NCBI RefSeq assembly: GCF_014863605.1
Contig: NZ_CP062252.1
Span: forward strand, 2,985,001-3,049,000
Length of the DNA: 64,000 nucleotides
Direction: 5' to 3'
DNA from: Pseudomonas allokribbensis
Lineage (GTDB): Bacteria > Pseudomonadota > Gammaproteobacteria > Pseudomonadales > Pseudomonadaceae
In this document: positions 51,625 through 61,598 of the stretch, in pieces
How the letters are laid out: every line of letters begins with the position of its first letter
Position numbering within the stretch: position 1 is the stretch's first letter
Notes under the pieces: model-generated
The model's database searches: none
Told to the model about the DNA's origin: nothing
The model's input: only the letters and a program-made list of their open reading frames with translations
Program-made: the position numbers and the translations under genes

Positions 51625-52925
51625 GGGAAATCCTTCTCGTGGACGGGGTTGAGCGGGCGCAAGGCCGGGGCCGAACGGGCCTGCTGCTGTTCGGCCTGAC
51701 TGTGAAGCGTAGACAACGATTGGCGCAGTTGGCCCAGTGTTTGTTCGGTGGCCGGTTCGCGGCCGTAAAGGCCACGCAACAGTCCTTGCAAGCGTTGCCC
51801 TGAGTCGACCAGTTTCAAGCCCAGCCCACGGCGGCGCAGCCACAGATAAACAGCGCTCAACTGCGCAGGCTTGGCGTTGAGTTGCGGGGTGATTTGCTGC
51901 CATGCGCTTTCGGCTGATTGCTGCCAGGCCAGCGCTCGTTTGTGCTTGCGGGTTTGCCACTGCTGGCGGGCACGGCTGAGCGCTGGCCAGCCCAGATACC
52001 CGCCAACGACCAGTGCGACGAGCAAGGCCAGCCACGCCAGCCAATGGGTGGAAAGGTGCAGGCGATTGTTCTGGCCGAGTCGTTTGAGGTCTTCGGTGAT
52101 CGAGAACACCGGCTTGTACGCACTGTTGGCGGCGGCCTCGAAAGTGATCGCAGGAACCTGCGCGGTGCGACTTTGCTGCGCGCGCGAATCCCACCATTTC
52201 ACCTCGATGGCCGGCAGGGTGTGGGCGCCGGCCGTGTCGATGCGATAGCTGACGCTGTCGATGCGCTGACCGCCGAGGATATCGCCGCGACCGTCATCCA
52301 GATTGCTGATCTGCGGGGTCTTCACATAGCGACTCAGTCCGTTGACCTCCACCAGCGCTGGAGCGGGCAGCGCCATGGCGAGTGCGCCGTCGGCCTGCAG
52401 CGTCAGTTGGCGGGTGATGCTGTCGCCGACTTTCAGCGGCGTCGCCGAGTTGATGAGGGTTTGATTGAAGCGCAGCCCCGTGGCCACCAGCGGCGTTTCA
52501 CCGGGTTTGAAACCGGGTGGCTGGGCGGCGCTGAACTGTAGCGGCTGGCTCTGGGCACTGATCTCGCTGGTGGCTTGACCGGGGCTGGCGCGCACGGTCA
52601 GGGCCGGAATGTTGAAACCCCGGGCAGCGTTCGGCGTGATCAGATAGCTGTAGCGCAGGCCCGTGAAATTCTGGCCGTCGAAGGTCTGGTTCAGGTGCTG
52701 GGCCTGACCGTCCGGCGGCATGACCAGCGCGCCGTCGAGCTTCAGGTCGGGCAGGGTGGGGGCGCTGGTGAACCAGGTGTCGGTGAGAACATCGAGTTGC
52801 AGCGCCAGCAGGCCGCCGACCATGGCGCCTTCGGCGGGTTGCAGGTGAGCCTGCACACGCAGCTGCGGTTCAGCGGCTGCTATCTGGGCGCTCAAAAGGC
52901 ACACAAGCCCTATCAACCGGTTCAT
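51621..52925 (-). CDS. BatD-like protein
   Basis: This 434-residue protein has a signal peptide ([18 protein letters not shown]), a long beta-rich periplasmic part with repeated Ig-like strands ([40 protein letters not shown]), one membrane helix ([19 protein letters not shown]) and a cytoplasmic Arg-rich tail. This is the layout of BatD (aerotolerance) proteins, always found with MoxR-vWA genes. Both its start and stop overlap the neighbours by ATGA. Confidence 0.9.
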   Translation of the reverse strand: MNRLIGLVCLLSAQIAAAEPQLRVQAHLQPAEGAMVGGLLALQLDVLTDTWFTSAPTLPDLKLDGALVMPPDGQAQHLNQTFDGQNFTGLRYSYLITPNAARGFNIPALTVRASPGQATSEISAQSQPLQFSAAQPPGFKPGETPLVATGLRFNQTLINSATPLKVGDSITRQLTLQADGALAMALPAPALVEVNGLSRYVKTPQISNLDDGRGDILGGQRIDSVSYRIDTAGAHTLPAIEVKWWDSRAQQSRTAQVPAITFEAAANSAYKPVFSITEDLKRLGQNNRLHLSTHWLAWLALLVALVVGGYLGWPALSRARQQWQTRKHKRALAWQQSAESAWQQITPQLNAKPAQLSAVYLWLRRRGLGLKLVDSGQRLQGLLRGLYGREPATEQTLGQLRQSLSTLHSQAEQQQARSAPALRPLNPVHEKDFP

Positions 52926-54487
52926 GGCTTGGCCTCCGCCTGATCCTGCAAGCTGAATTTCTGCTTGAGGAATTTCGCCGGGGAGGTCGTGAGGTTCTGC
53001 AACCACAGCGCATCCGACGCCGCTTGTTCGGTCTCGACCGTTTTGCTCTGGCCCTTGCCCGGTGCCTTGTCGAACTTGACCTCATCCGGTTTGGTTTGCG
53101 GCGCGTTCTGTTCGGCGCTCGCGGTGTCTTTCTGCAAGGCAATCGCCAACGCCAGATTGGCCGTGGCTTCGGGGAATTGCGCTTGCAGCTTCAGGGCCTG
53201 GGTGTACGCCGCGATGGCTTCGTCGAACTTGAAGCGGCGCACGTAAATGTTGCCCAGATAGAAATACGCCTGCGGCGTGTCCAGCCGCGCGAAGGTCACC
53301 AGCGCCAGGTCGTAGTCAGCCGCGTGATAGGCCGCCACGCCTTTCCAGTACGGATCGACAAACAGCGCCGCTGCCTGCGGAAAATGCTCATGCTCGAAGG
53401 CCCAGCGCCCTTGCTGGTCGCGGGTAAAGAAAGCGTCGGTCAGCGCGTTTGCCTGAGCCGGCGCTGCTGGCCAGCCAAGGCCCACGGCGAGTACCAGCGC
53501 CGGCATCCAGTTCACGCTCCAACCCTTGCGCACGTTTAACAGCGCCAGCAACACCAGCGGCCAGCACAGCCAGTAACCGGCGTCTTTCCAGTGCAATTCC
53601 CGCTGTTCGGCGCTGGCGCTCTGGAAGTGCTGCTGCGCGTGCAGTTCGATCCAGTCCAGGTCGTCGTCATTCAGAGTCAGGCTGCCGAGCGGAGCATTGA
53701 GCGCCGAGGCCAGTTGCTTGATGGCGGCCGGATCGAAACTGCCCAGGGTCGGGCGACCGTTGGCATCGATGCGCGGCTGGCCGTTGGCGTCCTGAATGAT
53801 GCCGCCATCCTGATTGCCCACCGCGAGCACCAGTACTTGCAACTGCTCATCCGGTTTTTCAAGCGGTGCGGTGTCGGCACCGTCGGTGATCAGCAGCAGG
53901 CTACCCGGGACCTTTTCAGCGTTGAGCAAGCGCCTGGCCTGATCGATCACCGCGCTGACGTTCTTGCCCGGTTTGTCGATCAGTCCGGTACCCAAGGCTT
54001 GAATGAACGTGTCGAGCAGCACCGGATCATCGGTCGGCGGCAACACCAGATGCGCACTGCCGGCGTAGGCAATCAGCGCGGTGCGGGCACCGGCGCGGCG
54101 CTGGATCAGGTCATGCAGCTTGTGTTTGACGGCCTCAAGGCGAGTGGGCTGCACGTCGTTGGCATCCATCGACGGAGACAGATCGACAGCCACGATCAGC
54201 GGCGCGCGATTCTCCAGAAAGTCCGGGCGATCCTGCTCCCAGGTCGGCCCGGCCGCTGCCACCGCGCCGAGCATCAGCAGCGCACACAGCCAGTGCACCG
54301 GGCGCAGGCGCTGGTGATCCTGCGGGGTGACCAGCAAGTGCGGCAGCAGATGCCCGGCGATGTTGCCGCGCAGCCTGCGTTGCAGGTCACGGCCACGGCG
54401 CCAGAGCCACGGCAGCAGGGCGCCGAACAGCGCCAACAGCAGCCACAGCGGGCGCAGGAAGTGGAAGTCACCGAGATTGATCTCCAT
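52922..54487 (-). CDS. BatB/BatC fusion: vWA domain plus TPR
   Basis: This 521-residue protein has two N-terminal helices, a von Willebrand factor A domain with the MIDAS motif DLSPS (Asp102, Ser104, Ser106), further helices, and a TPR part ([20 protein letters not shown]). A Gln/Lys-rich tail follows. Other bacteria have BatB and BatC as separate genes. AGGAGG lies 6 bases before the ATG, which is one base after the stop of the upstream vWA gene. It should bind a client or partner through a metal at MIDAS. Confidence 0.92.
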   Translation of the reverse strand: MEINLGDFHFLRPLWLLLALFGALLPWLWRRGRDLQRRLRGNIAGHLLPHLLVTPQDHQRLRPVHWLCALLMLGAVAAAGPTWEQDRPDFLENRAPLIVAVDLSPSMDANDVQPTRLEAVKHKLHDLIQRRAGARTALIAYAGSAHLVLPPTDDPVLLDTFIQALGTGLIDKPGKNVSAVIDQARRLLNAEKVPGSLLLITDGADTAPLEKPDEQLQVLVLAVGNQDGGIIQDANGQPRIDANGRPTLGSFDPAAIKQLASALNAPLGSLTLNDDDLDWIELHAQQHFQSASAEQRELHWKDAGYWLCWPLVLLALLNVRKGWSVNWMPALVLAVGLGWPAAPAQANALTDAFFTRDQQGRWAFEHEHFPQAAALFVDPYWKGVAAYHAADYDLALVTFARLDTPQAYFYLGNIYVRRFKFDEAIAAYTQALKLQAQFPEATANLALAIALQKDTASAEQNAPQTKPDEVKFDKAPGKGQSKTVETEQAASDALWLQNLTTSPAKFLKQKFSLQDQAEAKP

Positions 54488-54488
54488 C

Positions 54489-55481
54489 TCAGGCCTCCTG
54501 CCGCTGACGTGCAACCGCCAGCCGTGGGCGCAGCAGGGCGCCGAGGTGATACAGCGTCAGCACCACCAGCGCCGCACCCAATGGCCAGTAGAACAACTCG
54601 CGTTGCGGCTGATGACTGAGGGTTTTCACTTGATGCGGCGTGAGACGGTCGAGGGTGCTGTAGACCTGATCCAGCGCGTTGCGATCTTCGGCGCGGAAGA
54701 ACTGGCCGCCGGTGGTTTTGGCGATTTGCTCCAGCCCCGGCAGATTGACCTTGGCCTCGCCGGAGGCGCTCGGGTCGCCGATGCCGATGGTGTGAATCAC
54801 CACGCCTTTGGCAGCGGCCATTTCGGCAGCATGATCCGGGGTGATCGCGCTGCTGGTGTCGTTGCCGTCGGTGAGCAGGATCAGGACTTTTTCCTGTTCA
54901 TGGGCCTTGTCCAGCAACTTGAGGCTGAGACCGATGGCATCGCCAATCGCGGTGTTCGGGCCGGCCATGCCGATGCCGGTGTCGGCCAGCAGCAGCGACA
55001 GGCTGGCGTGATCAAGGGTCAGCGGCGCCTGCGGATAGGCGCCGCTGCCGAACACGATCAGGCCGAGGCGGTCGTCCTTGCGCTTGTCGATGAAGGTCTG
55101 GACGACGTCTTTGACCGCAGCGAGGCGATTGATTTTCTGGCCACTGGCGTTGGTGAAATCTTCGGTTTCCATCGACTGCGAAATGTCGATCGCAAGCATC
55201 AGGTCGCGCACCGGTTGCTGGCGCTCGATGGGTTTTTCGACGAACACCGGACGGGCGACGGCCAGCAGCAACAAGGCCCACACCAGGAAATTGAGCAGCA
55301 GTTGCCAGTGATTGCGCCGGTTGCCGGCGGTGCCCGGTGTTTCACCCACGGCGCGGCTCATGGCGTTGAAGAACGGCACACGCACGGCGCTGCGGGTTTC
55401 CTGATACGCGGGCAGGTAACGGTAGGCCAGCCAGGGCAGCGGCAGCAGGAGCAACAGCCACGGGTAATCAAGCTGCCACAT
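54489..55481 (-). CDS. BatA-like vWA domain membrane protein
   Basis: This 330-residue protein has two N-terminal helices (WLLLLLPLPWLAYRYLPAY; LLLNFLVWALLLLAVARPVF), a vWA domain with MIDAS DISQS (Asp99, Ser101, Ser103) and ILLTDGND, and a C-terminal helix (GAALVVLTLYHLGAL). The start ATG 55481 lies inside the last codons of the DUF4381 gene (14-base overlap), so the long open frame before it is not used. GGTGGAG precedes it. Confidence 0.92.
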   Translation of the reverse strand: MWQLDYPWLLLLLPLPWLAYRYLPAYQETRSAVRVPFFNAMSRAVGETPGTAGNRRNHWQLLLNFLVWALLLLAVARPVFVEKPIERQQPVRDLMLAIDISQSMETEDFTNASGQKINRLAAVKDVVQTFIDKRKDDRLGLIVFGSGAYPQAPLTLDHASLSLLLADTGIGMAGPNTAIGDAIGLSLKLLDKAHEQEKVLILLTDGNDTSSAITPDHAAEMAAAKGVVIHTIGIGDPSASGEAKVNLPGLEQIAKTTGGQFFRAEDRNALDQVYSTLDRLTPHQVKTLSHQPQRELFYWPLGAALVVLTLYHLGALLRPRLAVARQRQEA

Positions 55482-55956
55482 GATGGTGCTCCACCCAGTG
55501 TTGGCAGGTGTCGAACAGCGCCTGCCGTTGCGAAGCGGGCAGGGAGCGCAGGACGTCGTCGGGGGCGTAGGCCAGTCGGGCCAGTTGCTGGCTGAAATCG
55601 GTGGGCAGCGTTTTTTTGCTGTGTTGCTGCAAGAAGTGTTGCCAGTCTTCCTGTTCCGAGGCAGCAACGGATTGCGATTGCGGCATGGAAATAGCCACAC
55701 GCTTGAGCAACTCCGGCAATTCGCGCAAGGCATTCAGGTCATCACTGCGATCACGCAACTGCGCCAGTCGCATCAGCGCTTCCCGCCGATACCGGTCGCG
55801 CCGCCATTGCCGGTACCGCCGCGCCCCGATCGCCAGCGCTGTCAGTAGCAGAACCGCCAGCAATACCCACCAGCCCCAGGTCTGTGGCGCGTAACTGATT
55901 GGCGCGGGCAGGCCCAACTCCTTGAGTTGTTCGATGCTCGGAATGTTCGGGTTCAC
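55468..55956 (-). CDS. DUF4381 family membrane protein
   Basis: This 162-residue protein starts at GTG 55956 (VNPNIPSIEQLKELGLPAPI), overlapping the DUF58 stop as GTGA. It has one membrane helix (WWVLLAVLLLTALAIGA) followed by a helical cytoplasmic part (ALMRLAQLRDRSDDLNALRE, LARLAYAPDDVLRSLPASQR). DUF4381 proteins occur in MoxR/DUF58/vWA operons, where they are thought to be scaffold components. Confidence 0.9.
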   Translation of the reverse strand: MNPNIPSIEQLKELGLPAPISYAPQTWGWWVLLAVLLLTALAIGARRYRQWRRDRYRREALMRLAQLRDRSDDLNALRELPELLKRVAISMPQSQSVAASEQEDWQHFLQQHSKKTLPTDFSQQLARLAYAPDDVLRSLPASQRQALFDTCQHWVEHHHVAA

Positions 55957-56891
55957 CGCCGGGGTCCGGCGCTTTTGCCAAGCTCGGCGCGCAATTGCTG
56001 ATGGGCTTCTGCGGCGGTGCTGAACATCATCAGCGGCACCTGACTGCGGCGCAGCAGGGTGGCGACGTCCTTGAGCCGGCCACCGAGAAAATCCCCCAGC
56101 GGCTGATGCACGTTGCGTTTCTCCACCGCCAGTTCTACTTGCAGCTGGCCTTGGGTCACCAGCAATCGGCCGTCGTTCGGCAACTTCATCGCCAATGGGT
56201 CGTAGACCTGCAACGCAATCACATCGTTGTGCGCCGACAGTTGCCGCATCAACTGCAAGGTGCGTTCGCCGGCCCCGGCAAAGTCGCTGACGATGCAAAT
56301 CAGATGGTCATGCCCGGCCAGCGCCAGGCAACGCTGCAAGGCCTTGTCCAGTTGATCCTCGTCTTCGGCGTCGGGGTTGCCGGCGTTCAGCGCCTGGTTC
56401 TGTTCGGCGATGCGACTGAGCAAGACCTCGACCCGTTTGCGGCTGCGCAGCGGCGCGATGCAGTCGATGCGCCGGTCGTTGAACACCAGCCCGCCGACCC
56501 GGTCCCCGGCATGGAACACCATCCACGCCGCCAGTGCACCGAGTTCGGCGGCGATAGCGGATTTGAAGCTGCGCTGCGATCCGAAAAACATCGACATGCG
56601 CTGGTCGACCACGATCAGCGCCGGGCGATCGCGTTCCTCGGTGAAGGTGCGCACCACCGGTTTGCCGGTGCGCAGCGAGGCGCGCCAGTCGAGGTGGCGC
56701 AAGTCGTCACCGGGCTGATAACGGCGCAACTCATCGAAGTTCAAACCCCGGCCACGCAGGCGCGAGGCGTGGTTGCCGGCGAGGATGCTGCCCTGTGGCT
56801 GGCGGGCCAGGAAACTCAGATCACGGGCCTTGAACTCCAGCGCCATCAACTGCGCGAGAGAGACATAGACCAGCCCGTCGGTGCTTTCCAT
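55953..56891 (-). CDS. DUF58 protein (vWA-like)
   Basis: This 312-residue cytoplasmic protein has the DUF58 signature FDELRRYQPGDDLRHLDWRA followed by PVVRTFTEERDRPALIVVDQ and a vWA-like Rossmann part (LICIVSDFAGAGERTLQLMR). It lacks a proper DxSxS MIDAS (it reads VDQRMSMFF). DUF58 proteins act with MoxR ATPases. It begins 8 bases after the MoxR stop. Confidence 0.93.
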   Translation of the reverse strand: MESTDGLVYVSLAQLMALEFKARDLSFLARQPQGSILAGNHASRLRGRGLNFDELRRYQPGDDLRHLDWRASLRTGKPVVRTFTEERDRPALIVVDQRMSMFFGSQRSFKSAIAAELGALAAWMVFHAGDRVGGLVFNDRRIDCIAPLRSRKRVEVLLSRIAEQNQALNAGNPDAEDEDQLDKALQRCLALAGHDHLICIVSDFAGAGERTLQLMRQLSAHNDVIALQVYDPLAMKLPNDGRLLVTQGQLQVELAVEKRNVHQPLGDFLGGRLKDVATLLRRSQVPLMMFSTAAEAHQQLRAELGKSAGPRR

Positions 56892-56899
56892 ATCAGGCC

Positions 56900-57880
56900 T
56901 CAGGCGGGAATCGCCACCTTGTCGAGAATCCGGTCCAACACCTGATCGGCGCTGACGCCATCAGCCACCGCGTCATAGCTCAGTTGCAGGCGATGGCGCA
57001 GCACCGGGTGCACCACGGCGCGCACGTTGTCCGGCGAAACGAAGTCCTGGCCCTGCAACCACGCATCGGCGCGGGCGCAACGGTCCAGCCCGATGCCGCC
57101 ACGCGGACTGGCGCCGATGGCGATCCAGCGGCCGAGGTCTTCGTCGTAATCGGCCGGATGGCGGGTGGCGTTGATCAGGTCGATCAGGTAACGGTCGATG
57201 GCAGGGGAGACGTGCACCGCGCTGACTTCCTTGCGCGCGGCGAAGATCACTTCCTGCGCCAGTTCGAAGCCCTTGGCCGGCGCGGTATTGGCGCCTTGGG
57301 CAAACTCTTCGGCGCGCAGCAGTCGCAGCACCTGGCCCTCGTTGTCGGCGCTGGGATAATCGAGCAGGACTTTCATCAGGAACCGGTCCATCTGCGCTTC
57401 AGGCAGCGGATAGGTGCCTTCCTGTTCGATCGGGTTTTGCGTCGCGACGACAATGAACAACTCCGGCAGCACGTGGCTGTTACCGGCCACGGTGATCTGC
57501 CGTTCTTCCATGGCTTCGAGCAATGCCGCTTGCACCTTGGCCGGCGCACGATTGATTTCGTCGGCCAGAATCAAATTGCCGAACAGCGGGCCGGGCTGGA
57601 AACGGATCTCGTTTTTGCCTTCGACCTGATGCAGCACCTCGGCGCCGGTGATGTCCGAGGGCAGCAGGTCCGGGGTGAACTGGATGCGGCTCATCTTCGC
57701 GTCCAGATGCCTGGCCAGCGCCTTGACCGTGCGGGTCTTGGCCAGCCCCGGCAGGCTTTCCAGCAGCAAGTGCCCGTTGGCCAGCAGGCCGAGCAGGATC
57801 TGCCGGATCACCTGATCCTGGCCGAGCACCGTTTCAGCGATGCTGGCCTGCAGGGCGTTGAGGTCGGTGAGTGCGGTCAT
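56900..57880 (-). CDS. MoxR-family AAA+ ATPase
   Basis: This 326-residue AAA+ ATPase has a Walker A variant ESLPGLAKTRTV (G at the first position replaced by S), Walker B LILADEINRAPAKVQ, sensor 1 FIVVATQNP and the MoxR lid domain. MoxR proteins with vWA partners act as chaperones, for example inserting metal into periplasmic methanol dehydrogenase. Here the downstream arylsulfatase, which needs a divalent metal, is a possible client; this is inference. Confidence 0.94.
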   Translation of the reverse strand: MTALTDLNALQASIAETVLGQDQVIRQILLGLLANGHLLLESLPGLAKTRTVKALARHLDAKMSRIQFTPDLLPSDITGAEVLHQVEGKNEIRFQPGPLFGNLILADEINRAPAKVQAALLEAMEERQITVAGNSHVLPELFIVVATQNPIEQEGTYPLPEAQMDRFLMKVLLDYPSADNEGQVLRLLRAEEFAQGANTAPAKGFELAQEVIFAARKEVSAVHVSPAIDRYLIDLINATRHPADYDEDLGRWIAIGASPRGGIGLDRCARADAWLQGQDFVSPDNVRAVVHPVLRHRLQLSYDAVADGVSADQVLDRILDKVAIPA

Positions 57881-57895
57881 GGCGCGAGTCCTTGC

Positions 57896-58939
57896 TCAAA
57901 ACATGAAGGTCGGGATGACCGGAACGAACGACAGCCGGAAATTCCAGCGGCTGCTGATCTGGTCTTCGGGGTGGATCGCCGAGTACTGGATCTCGCCGGA
58001 AATCCGCACCGGCAACTTGCCGAAATTGAAAATCCGCCCGGCACCGATGCCGACGGGAAAGGTGACCTTGTTGCCGCCGTCAGCCTTCCAGTTGACCGTG
58101 ACGTTGGGCGTCATGCCGACCCGCCATTGGGCCGGGCCGGGAATCACGCGCTGGATGAAGTACTGCACGTTGGTCAGGCTGACGTCCTTGCGCTGGCTGT
58201 CGCCGCCGACCGACCACCAGTGCTGCGGGAAAACCCCCAGTGTCCAGTCTTCGCCCAGATAGGCAGCGACAAACGCCGGGCCCAGTGAGTATTTGCCGGT
58301 GCCGAGCACGTCCTTTTCAGCGGTAGGGAACATCGCCGTCGGGCCGAAGCCCCAGACCATCTTGCCGCCGCCGGCAAAGCGCACCGGTTGCTTGGGCGAG
58401 AACACGCCAACGTAGGTCAGGTCGCCGAAGCCGCTGGTGCGGTCAAACGGATCCTCGACCACCGAGGCGAAATCGTCGCGGTCACTGAGGATTTCATTCG
58501 GCCCCATGCCGATCAGGTTGCCGGCCCTGTGGTTGACCGGAGCGCTGACGTAGCTGATCGGCACGCGGTTGATCAGATTCCAGTCTTCGCCGAGGGAGAT
58601 CGGGAAGGTCGGCATGAAACTGTACTTGCCGAGCATCCGTGTGCCGTTGCTGTTCGGGCCCTTGAGCGCGGTGTAGTCGAACTGGTTGACCAGCAGCACC
58701 AGATTGCCCACCGGGTTATCCATCAGTTTGGAGATCTGCTCGGTGGACGGGTCGCAACCGGCCTTCACGACGTCCTTCAGGTCGATGTCGAAGTTCTGTT
58801 GCAGGCGATGGCAGGTTTCCGGATCGCCTTTGCTGACCGAGTTGGCGGGGGCGCTACCGAGCCCCGGTAAATCACCGCCCGCGCAGGCCAGGCTGCTGAA
58901 CAATGCGCTGCATAAGGTCAAGCGGCGAGCGATAGCCAT
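57896..58939 (-). CDS. Outer-membrane beta-barrel protein, transporter-like
   Basis: This 347-residue protein has a signal peptide (MAIARRLTLCSALFSSLACA) and a long beta-rich part with repeated short aromatic strands (LGKYSFMPTFPISLGEDWNL; WTLGVFPQHWWSVGG) ending VPVIPTFMF, a terminal Phe typical of outer-membrane proteins. Similar proteins are usually called transporters and occur next to DUF1254 genes. No metal or substrate motif was seen. It lies 15 bases before the MoxR gene. Confidence 0.75.
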   Translation of the reverse strand: MAIARRLTLCSALFSSLACAGGDLPGLGSAPANSVSKGDPETCHRLQQNFDIDLKDVVKAGCDPSTEQISKLMDNPVGNLVLLVNQFDYTALKGPNSNGTRMLGKYSFMPTFPISLGEDWNLINRVPISYVSAPVNHRAGNLIGMGPNEILSDRDDFASVVEDPFDRTSGFGDLTYVGVFSPKQPVRFAGGGKMVWGFGPTAMFPTAEKDVLGTGKYSLGPAFVAAYLGEDWTLGVFPQHWWSVGGDSQRKDVSLTNVQYFIQRVIPGPAQWRVGMTPNVTVNWKADGGNKVTFPVGIGAGRIFNFGKLPVRISGEIQYSAIHPEDQISSRWNFRLSFVPVIPTFMF

Positions 58940-58952
58940 CCCTGGCGCCTCC

Positions 58953-59906
58953 TTAGAAAAACGCCAGGGTCAGGTTGACGGAAACGCCATTGCCTTCAGG
59001 ACGGTTCTTGGTGTCGAACTCCGGCACCCAACGGGCACTGACGCTGGCCTGGGCGTCGGCGAACTTGCCGCTCCAGCCAACGGTCGGGCCGGCACCGACC
59101 GAGCGACCGCGAAAGCCGTTCAGGGTGTCGGCGGTGTCGCCCTTGTCGTCGCTCACCTGCTGGATGTAGCCGGCGACCAGCCCGGCATTCCAGCCGTTGC
59201 CAAAACCGTGGGTCCACAGGGCTTCGAGGGAAAAAATGTCGCCCGTGCGGTAATCGGTGGCCTTGTTCTCGGTGTAGAACTGCAGGTTGCCGGACAGCGT
59301 GAACTCGCCACCCTTGCCGTCCAGATGCGAGAACGCCACGGTGGGCATGAACGTGTAGTTGTTCTGGCCGGGGTTGGCCAGGCGATTGTCGTTATAGGCA
59401 CCGGTCGGTACGTAGATCGGCAGCGAAAACGAGATGTGGTTGAGCTCGTCGAAGTGGTAGCCGGCGGCGATCGGCGTGATCAGCGCGTCGGCAAACTGGG
59501 TGCCGGAATCGCTGGTGCCGAGGGTGCGTCCACGGGGGCCGGTGATGGCCGCATCGATGTCGGTGTATTGGACCGGTATGCCGATGGCCGAGGCATAGTT
59601 CCAACGGCCTTTGCCGGTGTCCCAGACGTGAGTGACGTTGGCCATGGTGTAGGAAACTTTCATCTTGATCCCGGCGCTGACCGCTCCGGAAATCGGCGCG
59701 CCACGACTGCCCTTGAGCTCGCCGTCGTACCAGATGCTGGTAAACGACGTCACCCAGCCCGGTGCCGGCGGGACGACCCCGGCATTGGAAAACACCTGCT
59801 GGCCGGTAATCGGTCGCCCGACACCGCCCTCGGCGGCGTACAGCGCAGGGCTGCCGAGCATGCACAGCGCCAGCAACGGGCGCACAACGGAAGGCTTGAC
59901 CATCAC
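58953..59906 (-). CDS. Phenol-degradation meta-pathway-type outer-membrane protein
   Basis: This 317-residue protein has a signal peptide (MVKPSVVRPLLALCMLGSPALYA) and the Phenol_MetA_deg barrel pattern: FTSIWYDGELKG, LITPIAAGYHFDELNHISFS, LPIYVPTGAYNDNRLANPGQ, then GFGNGWNAGLVAGY and terminal LTLAFF. Members are linked to uptake of aromatic or hydrophobic compounds. It starts 9 bases after the DUF1254 gene and 13 bases before the next barrel gene. Confidence 0.8.
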   Translation of the reverse strand: MMVKPSVVRPLLALCMLGSPALYAAEGGVGRPITGQQVFSNAGVVPPAPGWVTSFTSIWYDGELKGSRGAPISGAVSAGIKMKVSYTMANVTHVWDTGKGRWNYASAIGIPVQYTDIDAAITGPRGRTLGTSDSGTQFADALITPIAAGYHFDELNHISFSLPIYVPTGAYNDNRLANPGQNNYTFMPTVAFSHLDGKGGEFTLSGNLQFYTENKATDYRTGDIFSLEALWTHGFGNGWNAGLVAGYIQQVSDDKGDTADTLNGFRGRSVGAGPTVGWSGKFADAQASVSARWVPEFDTKNRPEGNGVSVNLTLAFF

Positions 59907-59915
59907 TGACTCCGC

Positions 59916-61397
59916 TTATTGTTTTGTGTCGACCGGGTTGAGCAACGGCATTTTCCATTCACCGCTGGCGACTTCCGGTCTTGGCAGATACAGGCGCAAG
60001 ACCCCGTAGAACGGGCCGTCCGGCGCAGGCAGCCAATTGGCTTGCTTGTCTTTCCCCGGATTCTTGTGCTGCACGTACAGGGTCAGACCGCCATCGGCAT
60101 CGAGCTTCAGGTCCGGCAGCATCCGCGAGTTGATCAGGTAGCGGTTGAGCGGGTTGGCCACCAGCAGTTTGGTCTTGCCGTCGTACATCGTCAGTGACCA
60201 GAACGCATCGGCGGGGGGCAGGGCGCCCTTGTCGAAATGCAGGGTGTAGTCGTGTTTCGAGGCATCGGCGTGCTGCCCGTCCATGTCGACGAAGTAACCG
60301 ATGTAGTTGGCCTCTTCGGCGGAGTTGCCGAAGATTCCCATGTTGGCGCCGGCGTAGCGGTACAGGTAATTGCCCTTGAGGTGATCGCGGGTGCCGAACA
60401 GATCACCGCTGGAAACCTGATGGGTATCGACCTTGTCTTTCTGAAACGCGGCGAACTCGGCTTTTGCATCGGCAATGCCGACTTCCAGAGCCTTGCGTTG
60501 CTCGGCGCTGAGGGCCTTCAGATCGAAGGGTTGGCCGGCACCGATACCGATTTTGGCGAAGCGGGCCAGCAAGTCTTTCTCGACATCCTGCGGCGGCGTG
60601 AAGGCCAGCATGAAATTCAGGTAACGGAACAGGTCCGGGGTTTCGCTCATGGTCGGCGTCGGTTTCGGCCAGCTGACTTTCGGCGCTGGCGCCGGGGCTT
60701 TCTGTTTCACGTAATGGCTGAGGGGTTCGACCTTGTAGCCTTTCTGGATCTGCTTGACCTTGGCCAGGTCCTTGTCGTCGAACAGTTGCGTGCGGTACAG
60801 CGCGTAGGTGATGTTGCTTTCGCTGCGCAGCAGGCGGTCGATGTTCAGCGGTTGCTGGCCCTGCCAGTCCGGCCCGGCAATCATGAAGTGGCCGCCGTTG
60901 TTGCCGGTGCTGCGGGTGCCCAGGTAAGCGAAATTCTGCGTGTAGGCGTCGATCAGTTGCACCGAGTAATAACGGTGCTCCTCGATGGGCGGCAGGGTGA
61001 GGATCAAGGGTTCGGCGCGCAGGTCCATCCAGACGAACGAGTAAGGCGTGTCGGCGTTGGGCGTGACGAATGCGGTGTCTTTGGCGGTGAAGGCTTTGGC
61101 GGTGTTGCCGATCCTGTTCAGTGGCGCCTTGTAGTTCGGGCTCTTGGTGTCGATGGCCTGGGTGTAGAGGGTCTTGTACATCTCCACGACCGGGAAACCG
61201 TACAGGTAGGCTTCCTTGGCGATGGCCCGGGCTTCATCGGGGCTGGCGGTGAAATCCTGAGCACCGACGCCACAGCTGACAAACGTGGCCATGACGCTGT
61301 ATGCCGCCACCTTGAGGGCTGGTTTCGACCGGTTACAGAGGACGGACGTCAGCGAGCGCGCCGACGAAAAGGCGTGAACTTCCGTTTTATTCGACAT
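59916..61397 (-). CDS. DUF1254/DUF1214 family exported protein
   Basis: This 493-residue protein has a signal peptide (SKPALKVAAYSVMATFVSCGVGA), DUF1254 with EAYLYGFPVVEMYKTLYTQA and NADTPYSFVWMDLRAEPLIL, and a C-terminal DUF1214 domain ending in PDGPFYGVLRLYLPRPEV. Function unknown; family members are induced by some organic compounds and sit beside outer-membrane barrel genes. GGGG lies 4 bases before ATG 61397. It is the first gene of the long minus-strand unit running to 46331. Confidence 0.9.
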   Translation of the reverse strand: MSNKTEVHAFSSARSLTSVLCNRSKPALKVAAYSVMATFVSCGVGAQDFTASPDEARAIAKEAYLYGFPVVEMYKTLYTQAIDTKSPNYKAPLNRIGNTAKAFTAKDTAFVTPNADTPYSFVWMDLRAEPLILTLPPIEEHRYYSVQLIDAYTQNFAYLGTRSTGNNGGHFMIAGPDWQGQQPLNIDRLLRSESNITYALYRTQLFDDKDLAKVKQIQKGYKVEPLSHYVKQKAPAPAPKVSWPKPTPTMSETPDLFRYLNFMLAFTPPQDVEKDLLARFAKIGIGAGQPFDLKALSAEQRKALEVGIADAKAEFAAFQKDKVDTHQVSSGDLFGTRDHLKGNYLYRYAGANMGIFGNSAEEANYIGYFVDMDGQHADASKHDYTLHFDKGALPPADAFWSLTMYDGKTKLLVANPLNRYLINSRMLPDLKLDADGGLTLYVQHKNPGKDKQANWLPAPDGPFYGVLRLYLPRPEVASGEWKMPLLNPVDTKQ

Positions 61398-61598
61398 GAT
61401 TCCCCGATTCCCTGGTGGCTCAGTGGACGACTCGGCACTTCGCGGCCGTTAAGGCGTAATCCTTTTCTTATCAAGCCTGTAGGACATGTCTGTTGAAGCT
61501 AGCAGTTAATCGAGGGTTAGCCAGTCAGAGGGATTAATTCTTTGGTTTTGTGCGCAGGATCACGCCAGTTTGTGTACTGGCGCGAGCCCTGTGCAAAG

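Noticed and set aside
61562..61581. Hairpin CGCCAGT/ACTGGCG as terminator of the YciI gene
   Set aside because: Only a 7-bp stem without a T-tract on the minus strand; too weak to call.
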